Part shown: one piece after another, positions 52,870-62,295 of the stretch
Numbering within the stretch: the stretch's first letter is position 1
Layout of the letters: each line of letters starts with the position of its first letter
Assembly: GCA_019096065.1 (NCBI GenBank)
Contig: JAGUCH010000008.1
Coordinates: 6,577,001 to 6,641,000 of the forward strand
Length of the DNA: 64,000 nucleotides
From: Paracyclopina nana
Taxonomy: Eukaryota; Arthropoda; Copepoda; Cyclopoida; Cyclopettidae
Direction of reading: 5' to 3'
Position numbers and translations under genes: made by a program
Notes under the pieces: generated by a model
What the model saw: only the letters and a program-made list of their open reading frames with translations
Databases searched by the model: none
What the model was told of the DNA's origin: nothing

Positions 52870-55800
52870 TTACTTAAACTTTCTAAAAGCTAGCCGGTAT
52901 AGGTCATCATAGGTGAGACGCAGCCGCTTCATTTCATTTATGTTGCTATCGTCTTGGTGGTCCATGCCGGTCGCTTTGAGAAACTGAATATAATCAGGGA
53001 CTGCAGCCATGTTTTTATTCAGTTTCCAAGTAGGAACTACCTCTTCTAGTAACTCTGTCTCTTTCTGGTCTGGCTTGGCTTTAGTATTGGTAAATCTAAC
53101 ACGGGCAAATTCCTTGTCTTCACGAGCTAAAGGAGCTATCCGTGGAATATTAGGAAAGTATTTTTGCTCTTTACCAACTTTGCTTTTGTCTTTGTTATAT
53201 TTACGAATGCCTGCAAGTTCCTTATAATCTACGATTTCTTTTCTCGCCCGCAGTTGTCGTCGGGGAAGAATCCGCACCGGGGTGGGCTCACTCGTTTCCG
53301 GCTCAACTAGTTGAGCAGCGGCTGGAGCTTTCGGTTCATTTGGTTCGACGACCAGTGTGGTGGCCAAGCCACTTGGCTTATCAGAGGATGCCACAGGATT
53401 CGTGCCTAAAGGCTGATGAACAGCCAGTGGGGAACTTGTATCCTGGTCAGCCGTCAATGCTACTTCCGGATGAGCCAATGCTTTTGGAGTAACAGGCTGT
53501 GCAACCACAGGAGTACCCGCAGGTGCATCTTTGTCGTATTGCCGAAATCCTGCCATTTCTCTATAGTTTATGTTTTTTCTCCTTCTTAGGTTGCGAGGGA
53601 GAAAACGTATCGGAGACAGCTTTTCAGGTTCATATGGAGCCCGTACAGCGGCCTCAGGTGGTTCCTGAGTACCAGGTTGTGGGACTACTGGGCTAATTTG
53701 CCTGACAGCGGGGCGTGTGTCCTCAGGGGTAACCGGATGAGCAAGCTGCGCCTTTTCAGGCGTAGCCGGGGCACCCAAAGTTGTATCCCGTGCTGGGGTG
53801 TGCTCGAGCACATCCGTGTTTGGCACAATTTGTGGTACTCTAGCAATAGGTAACTCACTAGTACTTGGCTGAAAGTCAGGTTGCCTTATTGGACTTTTCA
53901 TTACAGTATACCGAACTTGAGGCTCCCCTCCCTCAGCTCTATAAATCTCAGGCTTAGGGGCACTGGGCCCTTCCGTAGGATTATCAATTGGTGGAGAAGG
54001 AGACCGTTTGCGCGGGGACAGCTCTAACTGGCGTCGTACAATATCAATCGCATTTTGCATGACATTTTTAATGTTTTTTGTAATTGGTGTACGCCGCAGT
54101 TGTCTTTTAGCGGTAAAATACAAAGTTGTAGTATCATCACTGTCACTACTTTCATCATCATCATCTTGTGCATTTCCACTGAATGGTTCAGTAGGAATTG
54201 CTAATTGCATACTTTCTAGGCCAGCAGATAGTGATTCGAGGTCAGTGTCGAACTTAGACGGTGCAATGAGAGAGGCTGCTTTTTCTACTACTTCCTCTAT
54301 ATTTTCATTGTCCTTATTAGGAGTTTCGGACATACTTTGGTCTGGAGTGTGATATTTCTCTGGACTTTCAGGTATAGCCGGCACACGTTGCTCACGATAT
54401 TGGCCACGAAAAGCCCACTTTACTGGGCTGACCCCTGCAAGTGTCCCTTCACTTACGTTCGAGTGATCAGGAGTACTAATATGGTCAGGTTTAACACTTG
54501 GCAAATTTGGGTATAATCGTTCTTGTTGGGCCATTTCAGCAAAAGTAGGGGGGCCACGTTGGCTTAAGGCCAGCAGGTCCTCATAAAATGCTTCATCAGG
54601 TCCAGTATTTGCACTTAGTGCGATTGCTCGTTCAATAAAATCATCAGTGTCAGTGTCAGACAAAGATTCACTTGTTTCTTTGTGGACGGTATTATTATCA
54701 GCATTGTTAGCTAGGTATTCATCCTCTAACTTCTTACGATCATATTGTTCCCATTGCTTTTGTACGAGTTGCTTGTTTTCCTCCTGTATTCGCAAAATAT
54801 CCGAGGGCTTAAACAAGCTCGCAGCCTTTTGCATGAGAATAGAACCGGAGCGCTTATAGGTTTGGTGTTTCGCACTTGGCTCAGTTCCCGTTGCCGTCGA
54901 CTGTGATATCAATGAACTTTGCGAGGCCACCACACTGGAGGCCTTAGTTTGATTCCGCAAACTATATTCATGACTTTCAGGGGCTGCCCCTTCAAGAAAT
55001 TCAATGACTTCATTTCTAGCTTTCTTACGCAATATTTCTTCCGGAGTGTAAGGTCGTTTCAGGAGGTCGGACAATTTCTCCGGAAGGAATCTATACAATT
55101 CGTGGAATCTATAAAGCTTAACATGATCTAAGCTTACTTCGCGAGTAAGCCCATCATAAAGGTATGGCTTTACAGTCACAGTCGAATGCTGTCCAATGTC
55201 AATAACTTCAAATAAATCATCCATAAATTTGTACTGTTGTTTATTTATGGGGTGTTTTATAACTAAAACTAATGATCCAATCTCAGGTTTAAAGGAAGGC
55301 CTTTCTGTAGCCTTCATTTTTTCTAAGTGGAACTGTTCTTCAAGATCATATTCGCGCATGCGTTGACGCCATTCAGCTTTATGAATTTTGTCCTCGCTTT
55401 CACTAAGTATTTCAAACACATCCCGTCCTAAATGATAGGACGGCATTTTATCAAAGAATAACGAAAAAGGTGTAGGGGTGATCTTCACCCCTTTATCATC
55501 AGTATATGCCAAATAAGTGAGAGGGCGATTATTTATTGCGTAAATAGAAGTCTTAAACACATCGCATAACTTCATATTGTATGAGTTAGAGTTTAAGACT
55601 AATGCACTCCTTATTATTCTTATAGCATTTTCAGCGTAAGCATTCGAATGCTTGTATGGCGACAAAGTTCGATAATGACATAACTCCTTAATTTTATAAC
55701 GATCAACAAGGCGTTGAAGGGCCTTATTAGTCGTTAACTGGGCACCATTATCTGCGAGTAATGTCTTGGGCACCCCAAACAAGGAGATTACTTCTTCCAT

Positions 55801-56352
55801 AGCATTCGCTACTTGCTTATATTTAGCATCCAATAGCGGCTTAGCAATTATCATCTTGGAATAAACATCGACAAATACTAACAGGTCCTTTGCAGATGAC
55901 CCTTTAACTAAAGTTTCATCGAACTTAGCCAAATCAATCATTACCAATTCCCACGGTTGGGTCGGGATGCGGAAGCGCCCTTTCCCAACAAACCTAGTAT
56001 TAGCTTGGCGGTATAAAGCACAATGCATGCACGCACCAATAATAATACGACTAATTCTGGCTGAGTATGTCGAATACATAGATTGTGTAAAAAGGGTGTT
56101 GGTCTTTTTACTCCCCAAATGGTTATGCAACAAATGAATACATGCCATAAGGTACACACAGTTAGGCATACTCATATATACTTTCGTATTGGTTGCAACA
56201 CTAAAAGGTAACTTTACATTCTTGCATATAACCAACAAGGCAGCATCAAGAACACGATATTTTACTGCAACATCTAGTGGTACTTTCTCCGGAGGCGAAA
56301 GCATAATTAGATTTATTATTTTTTGTGTCTCTTCACAATTTTGTTGCAACTT
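52870..56352 (-). CDS. pol: pol of copy R, second part: integrase and long C-terminal extension
   Basis: About 1160 codons. The integrase zinc region has HLLHNH and CMHC. The catalytic core has Asp in VMIDLAKF, Asp in LLADNGAQLTT and Glu in AYAENAIR, with about 39 residues between the last two. Roughly 700 residues follow that are not typical of integrase: an acidic, Ser/Pro-rich region, then two similar modules (LPRNLRRRKNINYREMAGFR near 960 and LPRRQLRARKEIVDYKELAG near 1060), and a conserved end also present in copy L. The frame is continuous with 62296-64000 once element C and one copy of its 4-bp duplication are removed. It is therefore one polyprotein, disabled by the insertion. Confidence 0.8.
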   Translation of the reverse strand, partial: KLQQNCEETQKIINLIMLSPPEKVPLDVAVKYRVLDAALLVICKNVKLPFSVATNTKVYMSMPNCVYLMACIHLLHNHLGSKKTNTLFTQSMYSTYSARISRIIIGACMHCALYRQANTRFVGKGRFRIPTQPWELVMIDLAKFDETLVKGSSAKDLLVFVDVYSKMIIAKPLLDAKYKQVANAMEEVISLFGVPKTLLADNGAQLTTNKALQRLVDRYKIKELCHYRTLSPYKHSNAYAENAIRIIRSALVLNSNSYNMKLCDVFKTSIYAINNRPLTYLAYTDDKGVKITPTPFSLFFDKMPSYHLGRDVFEILSESEDKIHKAEWRQRMREYDLEEQFHLEKMKATERPSFKPEIGSLVLVIKHPINKQQYKFMDDLFEVIDIGQHSTVTVKPYLYDGLTREVSLDHVKLYRFHELYRFLPEKLSDLLKRPYTPEEILRKKARNEVIEFLEGAAPESHEYSLRNQTKASSVVASQSSLISQSTATGTEPSAKHQTYKRSGSILMQKAASLFKPSDILRIQEENKQLVQKQWEQYDRKKLEDEYLANNADNNTVHKETSESLSDTDTDDFIERAIALSANTGPDEAFYEDLLALSQRGPPTFAEMAQQERLYPNLPSVKPDHISTPDHSNVSEGTLAGVSPVKWAFRGQYREQRVPAIPESPEKYHTPDQSMSETPNKDNENIEEVVEKAASLIAPSKFDTDLESLSAGLESMQLAIPTEPFSGNAQDDDDESSDSDDTTTLYFTAKRQLRRTPITKNIKNVMQNAIDIVRRQLELSPRKRSPSPPIDNPTEGPSAPKPEIYRAEGGEPQVRYTVMKSPIRQPDFQPSTSELPIARVPQIVPNTDVLEHTPARDTTLGAPATPEKAQLAHPVTPEDTRPAVRQISPVVPQPGTQEPPEAAVRAPYEPEKLSPIRFLPRNLRRRKNINYREMAGFRQYDKDAPAGTPVVAQPVTPKALAHPEVALTADQDTSSPLAVHQPLGTNPVASSDKPSGLATTLVVEPNEPKAPAAAQLVEPETSEPTPVRILPRRQLRARKEIVDYKELAGIRKYNKDKSKVGKEQKYFPNIPRIAPLAREDKEFARVRFTNTKAKPDQKETELLEEVVPTWKLNKNMAAVPDYIQFLKATGMDHQDDSNINEMKRLRLTYDDLYRLAFRKFK

Positions 56353-56356
56353 AATG
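56353..56356. repeat. target duplication of element C, left
   Basis: AATG, repeated at 62292-62295. Confidence 0.85.
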
Positions 56357-56599
56357 TGTTGTGAATTTGGTGTCTATATATAAGCGATACCTGACTTCTC
56401 TCGTACAAAGCCACAACTGAGTTTATTTCTCAACCAAGCACTGTATATACAATGTACTGTCAAGGTGAAATCGCATTGTACATCCTGCTAGGTGAAAGTG
56501 TGGTTAGGCAGCGCGGCTCGTACTATGCTACTATACTACTATATTACTGAAGGACGACGCGCTAGCGCCATGAATGGTGAAAGTTATAAAAACATAACA
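56357..56599 (-). repeat. 3' LTR of element C
   Basis: 243 bp, TGTTATGTTTTTATAAC to CCAAATTCACAACA on the minus strand. Confidence 0.95.
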
Positions 56600-56612
56600 T
56601 CCCTCCCAAGCT
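56600..56612 (-). other. polypurine tract of element C
   Basis: CTTGGGAGGGA on the minus strand, directly before the 3' LTR. Confidence 0.8.
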
Positions 56613-56758
56613 AAAGAAAGCTGTTGTTAACAGGGGGATGAAGGTATTAACGAAAACCACCACCAAGTCATAAAAGTTAGAAAGTGTAAAGTCAAACTTC
56701 GGGTTTGTCAGGTCAGGTCAAACAGGATAATTATGACCAAGTCATGTTAAGGCAGACA

Positions 56759-59700
56759 TCATTTTTTCTTAGGTCGCCCCCGGCCAGGCTTGTATTCTGG
56801 CGCCCTGGCTGGTAAAGGCTGGTCTTCTATCAAAACTCGTTGAGCTCTAGCCTGATTGCGTGTCAATGAGCTTGTGGGGTCTCGTCCCCCTCGGAAGCTG
56901 TCACGGAAACAGTTGAGTAGTTTCCTAGGAGAGCCAGGGTTACTTCTTGATGGTAAGTCTGGTGGTTCATCATCTTGAGTGGGTTCATTCACATCGTCAT
57001 GAATGAGTACCTCTTCCGCAGGTGGAGAGTCTGGTTCTTGCTTAATAGGTGGAGGTGTTGTTGTCATCGGAGAGGCAATGCTGGCAGCTGGTTCCTCTGA
57101 TTTGAAAGGAATGGGTGCTGGTGGAGGGTCTTGCGGATTCATGATGATCACGTCATCATCTTCAATTGTTATGTAGCCTCCTTTTGAGCCTGTGTCTAGA
57201 TGGGCAGGATCCCTAGAAGATGAAGTTTCAGGCAGGGTTTCCGGTAAGTCATTTGTTGCTTGAGCCAGTGGCTTAGATGGTGTAGATTTACAAACACGTA
57301 ATCTGTTTAAATGAACATATCTGGATTTGCTAGTGGAAAGATGTTGAATCAAAGCATTTGTGTCCTGGAGACTCACAATAACATAAGGTCCCTCCCACCT
57401 AGATCGAATTTTCGGATTGATTTTCAGAAGTTCTGGGCGATCCAACCAAACCAATAACCCTTCCCTAAAGTCTTCTGGCTTGATCTTGGCATCATAGAGC
57501 TGCTTGTATGAGTCACGATAAGATATGTTGCTTTCCATAGCAACTTGACGGGCAATCTTCATCCGTCTAGCAATTTCACTGATGTAGTCTTCCCCATAAT
57601 AGGTTTTGTCAACCAGATTTGGATCCATTAACGGTGTTCTGGGATGCACACCAAAAAGGAGGAAAAACGGACTCATTTTTGTTGCCTTACTCACACCACA
57701 GTTGTAGGAGAGTTGAAGCGCCGGTAGAAGGGGTTCCCATTCCAAAGGAGAAGATGTATCAAGCATCTTCTGCAAGTAACTTATAATGTGCTTATTAATA
57801 ACTTCAGCAGCCGCATTGCACTGAGGGTGGCTAGGGCTGGTTTTGCGCTTGTCTATCTGGAGCAGATCATAAAGCGATTGACTCAACTTTGATGTGAATT
57901 CTGCCCCTCCATCGGTAATGAGCACAGCTGGCGAGCCGAATCTTGCAATCCATCGATTAAAAATGGCCCCAGCAACAGTATCAGGTTGTTTGTTCTCCAG
58001 AGCGACAAACTCTGCATACTTGCTAAAAGAATCAGTGATAACCAAAATATACTTCTTTCCATCTGAATCCCTCAAAGGTCCAAAGAGGTCAGCATGGACC
58101 CGCTCCAGGGGGCCCTTTGGTTGCTGGTGGGGCAGCAATTCCACATTTGGCTGTGATTGCTTAGGTTTGGTTCTGTCACATTTCCAACATGAACTGATGT
58201 ATTCCTCAACATCAGCCAGTAAACTAGGCCAAAAATACTGCTCGCGAATTCTTTCACTGGTTTTGTAGATGCCCTTGTGCCCAACGGCGGCATGCGCAGC
58301 ACTTATAATGTCAGCATGACAAACAGCCGGTGCTGCCAACACTGACTTGTCCAAAGGCCCACTCTTCACAAATAACAAGTCATTCTTGACTTCACAAATA
58401 GGGCCGTATCTTCTAATAATTCGCTTCAACTCATGTTGTCTGGGTACAAGTCCTTGTTTGACAAAGGAAAGTAAGGCTGCAACTACCAAATCTGTAGATT
58501 GTAGCTTCTTCATAGCTGCCATGTCCTCCATGGCCTCAATAGCAACACTGTGGGTTTCACCACCTCGCAAAAGTTCAGGAATATTCCTCGAACAATAATC
58601 AGCAGGGTTCTCTGCTCCTGGACAATACTGCATCGTAAAATTGTGTTCTAACATCTGTTGCTGCAAGCGGTTCAATGTTCTGGAATGTGTCTTGTTCAAC
58701 TTCTCTAATGGCTTATGGTCAGTGTATAAAGTAAATGGGTTACCAGTTAAATAAACTGCAAAGTGGTCAATTGCCCATGTGCAGGCTAGCAGTTCTAACA
58801 AATAAGGAGTGTAGTTCTTTTCATGCTTCTGAAGACCTCTTGAGGCATAACCAATTACTCGTGGACTATCATCTTGATATTGGATAAGTACTGCTCCAAG
58901 GCCTCCATCATCGGCATCAACAGCACCTTGAGAGGCATCAACATAGAGATGAAAATCTAGGCCGGGTTTGGGATAGGCTAGCACAGGTTCCATACAGAGC
59001 ATCTTCTTCAGAATCTCAAAAGATTTCATTGCTTTTGGAGGAAGAGGGCCGCCCTTCCATCCACTGTCCTTACAAGTAAGACGAGACAATTCCTTTGAAT
59101 GTCTGCTGAATTGAGGAATACACGCTCTGAAAAAGTTAGTTAGACCCAGAAATTGCCTGATTTCTTTGACATTAGAGGGTGGCTTCACATTCGATATAGC
59201 ATCCAATTTCCTTCGATTTGGCTTGTAGCCCTCAGGGGTCAACGTGAAACCCAAGTAAGTGCAAGATTCTGTTCCAAAACTACATTTGGGTAAATTCAAC
59301 TTTAGGTTGGCCTTTCGAAGTCTCGCAAAGCATTCTTCAAGGCCTACTAACATGTCTTCATGCCCACTACCCTTGACAAGCACATCATCCAGGTATATCA
59401 ATACACGGGAAGGCGTCAGGCCTTGGAAAGCACACATCATCATTCGTTGAAAGGTAAGTGGCATCCCTGTTAAGCCAAAGGGTGCCCGAATATAGCTGTA
59501 TTGGCCCTTTCCAGGTATAGTGAAAGCTGTGTAGGGTCTTGAAGATGGTGCCAATTGCATTTGGTGAAATCCATGTCGAAGATCAAGCTGCGAAAACAAA
59601 CGGGTACCTGATGATCCTATGTCATCCAAACATTCAGAAATAAGAGGGAGTCTGTAGCTAGAGGGCTCTGTTTTTGCATTTAGGCCTCTATAATCCACCA

Positions 59701-60838
59701 CTGGTCTCCAACCAGTACCCCCATCGGGCAGTTTCTTAGGCACACAGAAAATACTTGAGTTCCAAGGAGAATCGCAGGGTTCCACAATGCCCATCTTAAG
59801 CCATTCTTCAATGCTTTTGTTGATTTCATCAAGATGTGACATGGGAATCTGGAATTGTCTGGCATGAACTGGTCGGTGGTCATGTAGGTCAATTTTGTGT
59901 TTCATCAGGGTGCAATCACCCAAGTCGAATTCTGAAGTGGAAATAATGTCAGAATTACGAAGTAAACACTTCAAGTAACTCTGACGTAAATTAGGAGGAA
60001 GATGATCAAGATTTGCATGCTTTAGAATATAGTCCTCCACCTGTCTAGAAGGCCTCCCCAAAACATTTTTATCATTTAAGAACACATCATGAACAGGGAC
60101 AATCTTATCAACACTGAAAATTTGCCCTATAAAAGAACCCTTGTCTAACTCAATAGGCAATAATCCTGCATTTGTAACCTTAATATTAGCGATTCCTTGT
60201 TGATTAGAGCGGATGAGGCAATCCTCCTTGCAAAGCTGGGCGGCATCGCTTATTTGGAGACATCCTTCAAAATGGCCTATGGGCGCATTGTCCTGGTTCT
60301 TTAGCTGCACAGAGATTGTAGCAACACTTCTGGCCGGTATGTACGTCTTTTTCTGAGTTCTCGCCTCAAGTTGTAACTTATTTGCAGAGCGGATTTCCAT
60401 CGATATGGGATCATAAAACAAGCCGGTAGCATGGATCAGGTCAATACCCACGATCCCATCAAGTGCGAGTCCCTCGCACACATAAAATGGCCACTTCAAC
60501 TGTCGGCCTTCTATCATACAGTCTATTTCATAAAGTCCATTGATCCTTAAAGGGTTTCCGGAAGCACAAGTTGCACGTAACATCGGAGCATTTGTAATTT
60601 TCTGAGGTCTTAGTTGGGGGGCAATTCTCCTGAATGCCATACGCGATAACAGGGAGATATTGGAGCCAGTGTCAAACAACATTTCAAAGGTGGCTCCAAG
60701 GCTGTGGATTGATACAAAAGGTCGTTTGGTATTCTCATTCGAGGATAGCAGGCTGAAACTTGTGATTGCGTGAAAAAGCTCAACGACCTTGCGACGACCA
60801 GTGGTGCGGAGCCCACCCTGGTCGTTTACCAGTTTAAA
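56759..60838 (-). CDS. pol: Pol of element C: protease, RT, RNase H, integrase
   Basis: The frame is entered by -1 shift at 60832-60838; the first internal ATG is at 60682. Protease has MLFDTGSNISLLS. RT has VDYRGLN, FSQLDLRHGFHQM (first Asp), APFGLTGMPLTFQ and IYLDDVLV. RNase H has YVDASQG, ELLACTWAID, LYTDHKPL and NPADYCSR. Integrase has HAAVGHKG/CWKC for zinc, HADLFGP, ITDGGAEFTS and AAAEVINK for the catalytic triad, then a GPY/F module (SRWEGPYVI). A Pro-rich acidic tail and a basic end (RGRPKKK) follow; I see no chromodomain. About 1360 residues in all, with no stop or shift. Confidence 0.95.
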   Translation of the reverse strand, partial: FKLVNDQGGLRTTGRRKVVELFHAITSFSLLSSNENTKRPFVSIHSLGATFEMLFDTGSNISLLSRMAFRRIAPQLRPQKITNAPMLRATCASGNPLRINGLYEIDCMIEGRQLKWPFYVCEGLALDGIVGIDLIHATGLFYDPISMEIRSANKLQLEARTQKKTYIPARSVATISVQLKNQDNAPIGHFEGCLQISDAAQLCKEDCLIRSNQQGIANIKVTNAGLLPIELDKGSFIGQIFSVDKIVPVHDVFLNDKNVLGRPSRQVEDYILKHANLDHLPPNLRQSYLKCLLRNSDIISTSEFDLGDCTLMKHKIDLHDHRPVHARQFQIPMSHLDEINKSIEEWLKMGIVEPCDSPWNSSIFCVPKKLPDGGTGWRPVVDYRGLNAKTEPSSYRLPLISECLDDIGSSGTRLFSQLDLRHGFHQMQLAPSSRPYTAFTIPGKGQYSYIRAPFGLTGMPLTFQRMMMCAFQGLTPSRVLIYLDDVLVKGSGHEDMLVGLEECFARLRKANLKLNLPKCSFGTESCTYLGFTLTPEGYKPNRRKLDAISNVKPPSNVKEIRQFLGLTNFFRACIPQFSRHSKELSRLTCKDSGWKGGPLPPKAMKSFEILKKMLCMEPVLAYPKPGLDFHLYVDASQGAVDADDGGLGAVLIQYQDDSPRVIGYASRGLQKHEKNYTPYLLELLACTWAIDHFAVYLTGNPFTLYTDHKPLEKLNKTHSRTLNRLQQQMLEHNFTMQYCPGAENPADYCSRNIPELLRGGETHSVAIEAMEDMAAMKKLQSTDLVVAALLSFVKQGLVPRQHELKRIIRRYGPICEVKNDLLFVKSGPLDKSVLAAPAVCHADIISAAHAAVGHKGIYKTSERIREQYFWPSLLADVEEYISSCWKCDRTKPKQSQPNVELLPHQQPKGPLERVHADLFGPLRDSDGKKYILVITDSFSKYAEFVALENKQPDTVAGAIFNRWIARFGSPAVLITDGGAEFTSKLSQSLYDLLQIDKRKTSPSHPQCNAAAEVINKHIISYLQKMLDTSSPLEWEPLLPALQLSYNCGVSKATKMSPFFLLFGVHPRTPLMDPNLVDKTYYGEDYISEIARRMKIARQVAMESNISYRDSYKQLYDAKIKPEDFREGLLVWLDRPELLKINPKIRSRWEGPYVIVSLQDTNALIQHLSTSKSRYVHLNRLRVCKSTPSKPLAQATNDLPETLPETSSSRDPAHLDTGSKGGYITIEDDDVIIMNPQDPPPAPIPFKSEEPAASIASPMTTTPPPIKQEPDSPPAEEVLIHDDVNEPTQDDEPPDLPSRSNPGSPRKLLNCFRDSFRGGRDPTSSLTRNQARAQRVLIEDQPLPARAPEYKPGRGRPKKK
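60794..60838 (-). other. -1 ribosomal frameshift signal of element C
   Basis: Slippery heptamer T TTA AAC in gag phase (60838-60832), then a 6-nt spacer containing the gag TAA, then a stem-loop (60825-60794): an outer 8-bp stem ACGACCAG/CTGGTCGT, an inner 4-bp stem GGTG/CACC, a 7-nt loop and one bulged A. Pol is open in the -1 frame from this point. This is the classical arrangement of a -1 programmed frameshift. Confidence 0.85.
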
Positions 60839-61980
60839 GGGTTGGAATGGTAGGAGGCACGAACTTCATTGACCTTCTTTGCCTCTTGCTCTGTTGCTCT
60901 CTTACTGCCAGGCCTTGGGTTGTACACGCCCTTAGCAGCATCTGCTTGCCTGGAAAAGCACTCAGCCTCACTATGATTCTTCTTGGTGCAATACCAGCAG
61001 ACCACGTTGGCTCGGAACTGTCCACTTGCAGGACCCCGCACTTGTCCTCGGGCTTGTCCTCGCACTTGTCCTCGCGCCTGTCCTCGCGCTCCACTTCCAT
61101 TGATTAGATTTACAAGTGCTCCTAGTGTCAGAGGCTGGTCGTGAGGATTGCTCTCCTGAGCACTGTCGGCCTGCTCAACAGCATGGACTTCAGGGACTGG
61201 TACAGTGGCTTTCTTCTCACTTGACAATGAGGCCTCTACACGTTTCGCAACTTTGAAGATTTCTTTAAGGTCCGTGATGTCATGCACGATCACCTGCTTC
61301 TTGATGGCAGGTAACAGACCTTGAATAAACTTTCGCCGGCATGCGAACACATATGCGCTCCTCTTGCACATTTCTACGGCAGCGTCATTTGTGGCGTACT
61401 CGCCCTCACCAAGGACGATGAAAGTCTCCATCAGGGTCATGACTCCAGTTTTTACACGGTCGTAGAAATCCCGCACGGATTCTGATGCCTCCTGCACCAG
61501 GCTGTCCTCGATTGCGGACTGTTCGGCTAAAGTGGCCTCATGATGCCAATGATCCAGGAACTCCTTCTTCAGACCAGATGCTCCACTCCACTGTTTAGGA
61601 GCAAATCCCTCTTCCTTTAGGGTGTTATACCATTGTGCTGCCTTGGCCTTAAGTGCCATGGCAGCGTACATGGCCGTCATTTCGTCTGTCCACCGTTGCG
61701 GCTGTCCAGCTGGGATGTTGTCGTTGGCAAGGGCTCTTAAATCGTCGATCCTCCTAGCCCATGCTCGTGCTTGCAGCTTGTCAACTGCCGGGTCACCACT
61801 AAATTCAGGTACATCAATTGCCTTGATATTACGTTGAGCCATGGTGAACAGATTTTGTTGGGGAAATGCGGAGGTTTCTGTGTTATCGTCTTGTGGTGGA
61901 GCAGTAGCTTGAATTGTGCCTTCTGATGAAGCCTCTTCGTAATATTCCTCCTCAAAATATTCGTCCTCACTATCAGCCAT
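60826..61980 (-). CDS. gag: Gag of element C, 384 aa
   Basis: ATG at 61980. The acidic start (EDEYFEEEYYEEA) is followed by a capsid domain typical of Ty3 Gag (IKAIDVPEFSGD, WARRIDDLRAL, AAQWYNTL, LKKEFLDHWH, VRDFYDRVKTGV, FIQGLLPAIKKQV). A short Arg-Gly-Gln repeat ((A/V)RGQ, five units, about 298-317) and a CX2CX4HX4C zinc knuckle (C-WY-C-TKKN-H-SEAE-C) come next. The stop at 60826 lies just after the slippery site. Confidence 0.95.
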   Translation of the reverse strand: MADSEDEYFEEEYYEEASSEGTIQATAPPQDDNTETSAFPQQNLFTMAQRNIKAIDVPEFSGDPAVDKLQARAWARRIDDLRALANDNIPAGQPQRWTDEMTAMYAAMALKAKAAQWYNTLKEEGFAPKQWSGASGLKKEFLDHWHHEATLAEQSAIEDSLVQEASESVRDFYDRVKTGVMTLMETFIVLGEGEYATNDAAVEMCKRSAYVFACRRKFIQGLLPAIKKQVIVHDITDLKEIFKVAKRVEASLSSEKKATVPVPEVHAVEQADSAQESNPHDQPLTLGALVNLINGSGARGQARGQVRGQARGQVRGPASGQFRANVVCWYCTKKNHSEAECFSRQADAAKGVYNPRPGSKRATEQEAKKVNEVRASYHSNPLNW

Positions 61981-62048
61981 TTAAATAGAACACAGCATCA
62001 CTCACACTTCATTCCCTCCAGGGCTGTAGGTAAGTGGCTGCCACCAGT
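61981..62048 (-). other. leader and primer-binding site of element C
   Basis: On the minus strand, CTGGTGGCAGCCACTTACC follows the 5' LTR directly. The TGGTGGCAG start suits a tRNA primer-binding site; I cannot name the tRNA. The leader is only 68 nt. Confidence 0.75.
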
Positions 62049-62291
62049 TGTTGTGAATTTGGTGTCTATATATAAGCGATACCTGACTTCTCTCGTACAA
62101 AGCCACAACTGAGTTTATTTCTCAACCAAGCACTGTATATACAATGTACTGTCAAGGTGAAATCGCATTGTACATCCTGCTAGGTGAAAGTGTGGTTAGG
62201 CAGCGCGGCTCGTACTATGCTACTATACTACTATATTACTGAAGGACGACGCGCTAGCGCCATGAATGGTGAAAGTTATAAAAACATAACA
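62049..62291 (-). repeat. 5' LTR of element C
   Basis: 243 bp, identical by eye to 56357-56599. Confidence 0.95.
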
Positions 62292-62295
62292 AATG

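Larger units (their letters stand above)
56357..62291 (-). mobile_element. element C: intact Ty3/gypsy retrotransposon
   Basis: 5935 bp with 243-bp LTRs that look identical, a 4-bp AATG duplication, a primer-binding site after the 5' LTR (TGGTGGCAGCCACTT), and a polypurine tract (TTGGGAGGGA) before the 3' LTR. Both gag and pol are open and joined by a -1 frameshift signal. There is no env. Identical LTRs mean a recent insertion; this copy may still be able to move. Confidence 0.95.

Noticed and set aside
30282-53000. A palindromic inverted duplication centred near 44 kb
   Set aside because: The centre is not symmetric: env and the 3' LTR occur only on the right side, and the junction at 42290/42291 is exactly an LTR end. 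Nested insertion of one element into another explains the pattern with fewer assumptions.
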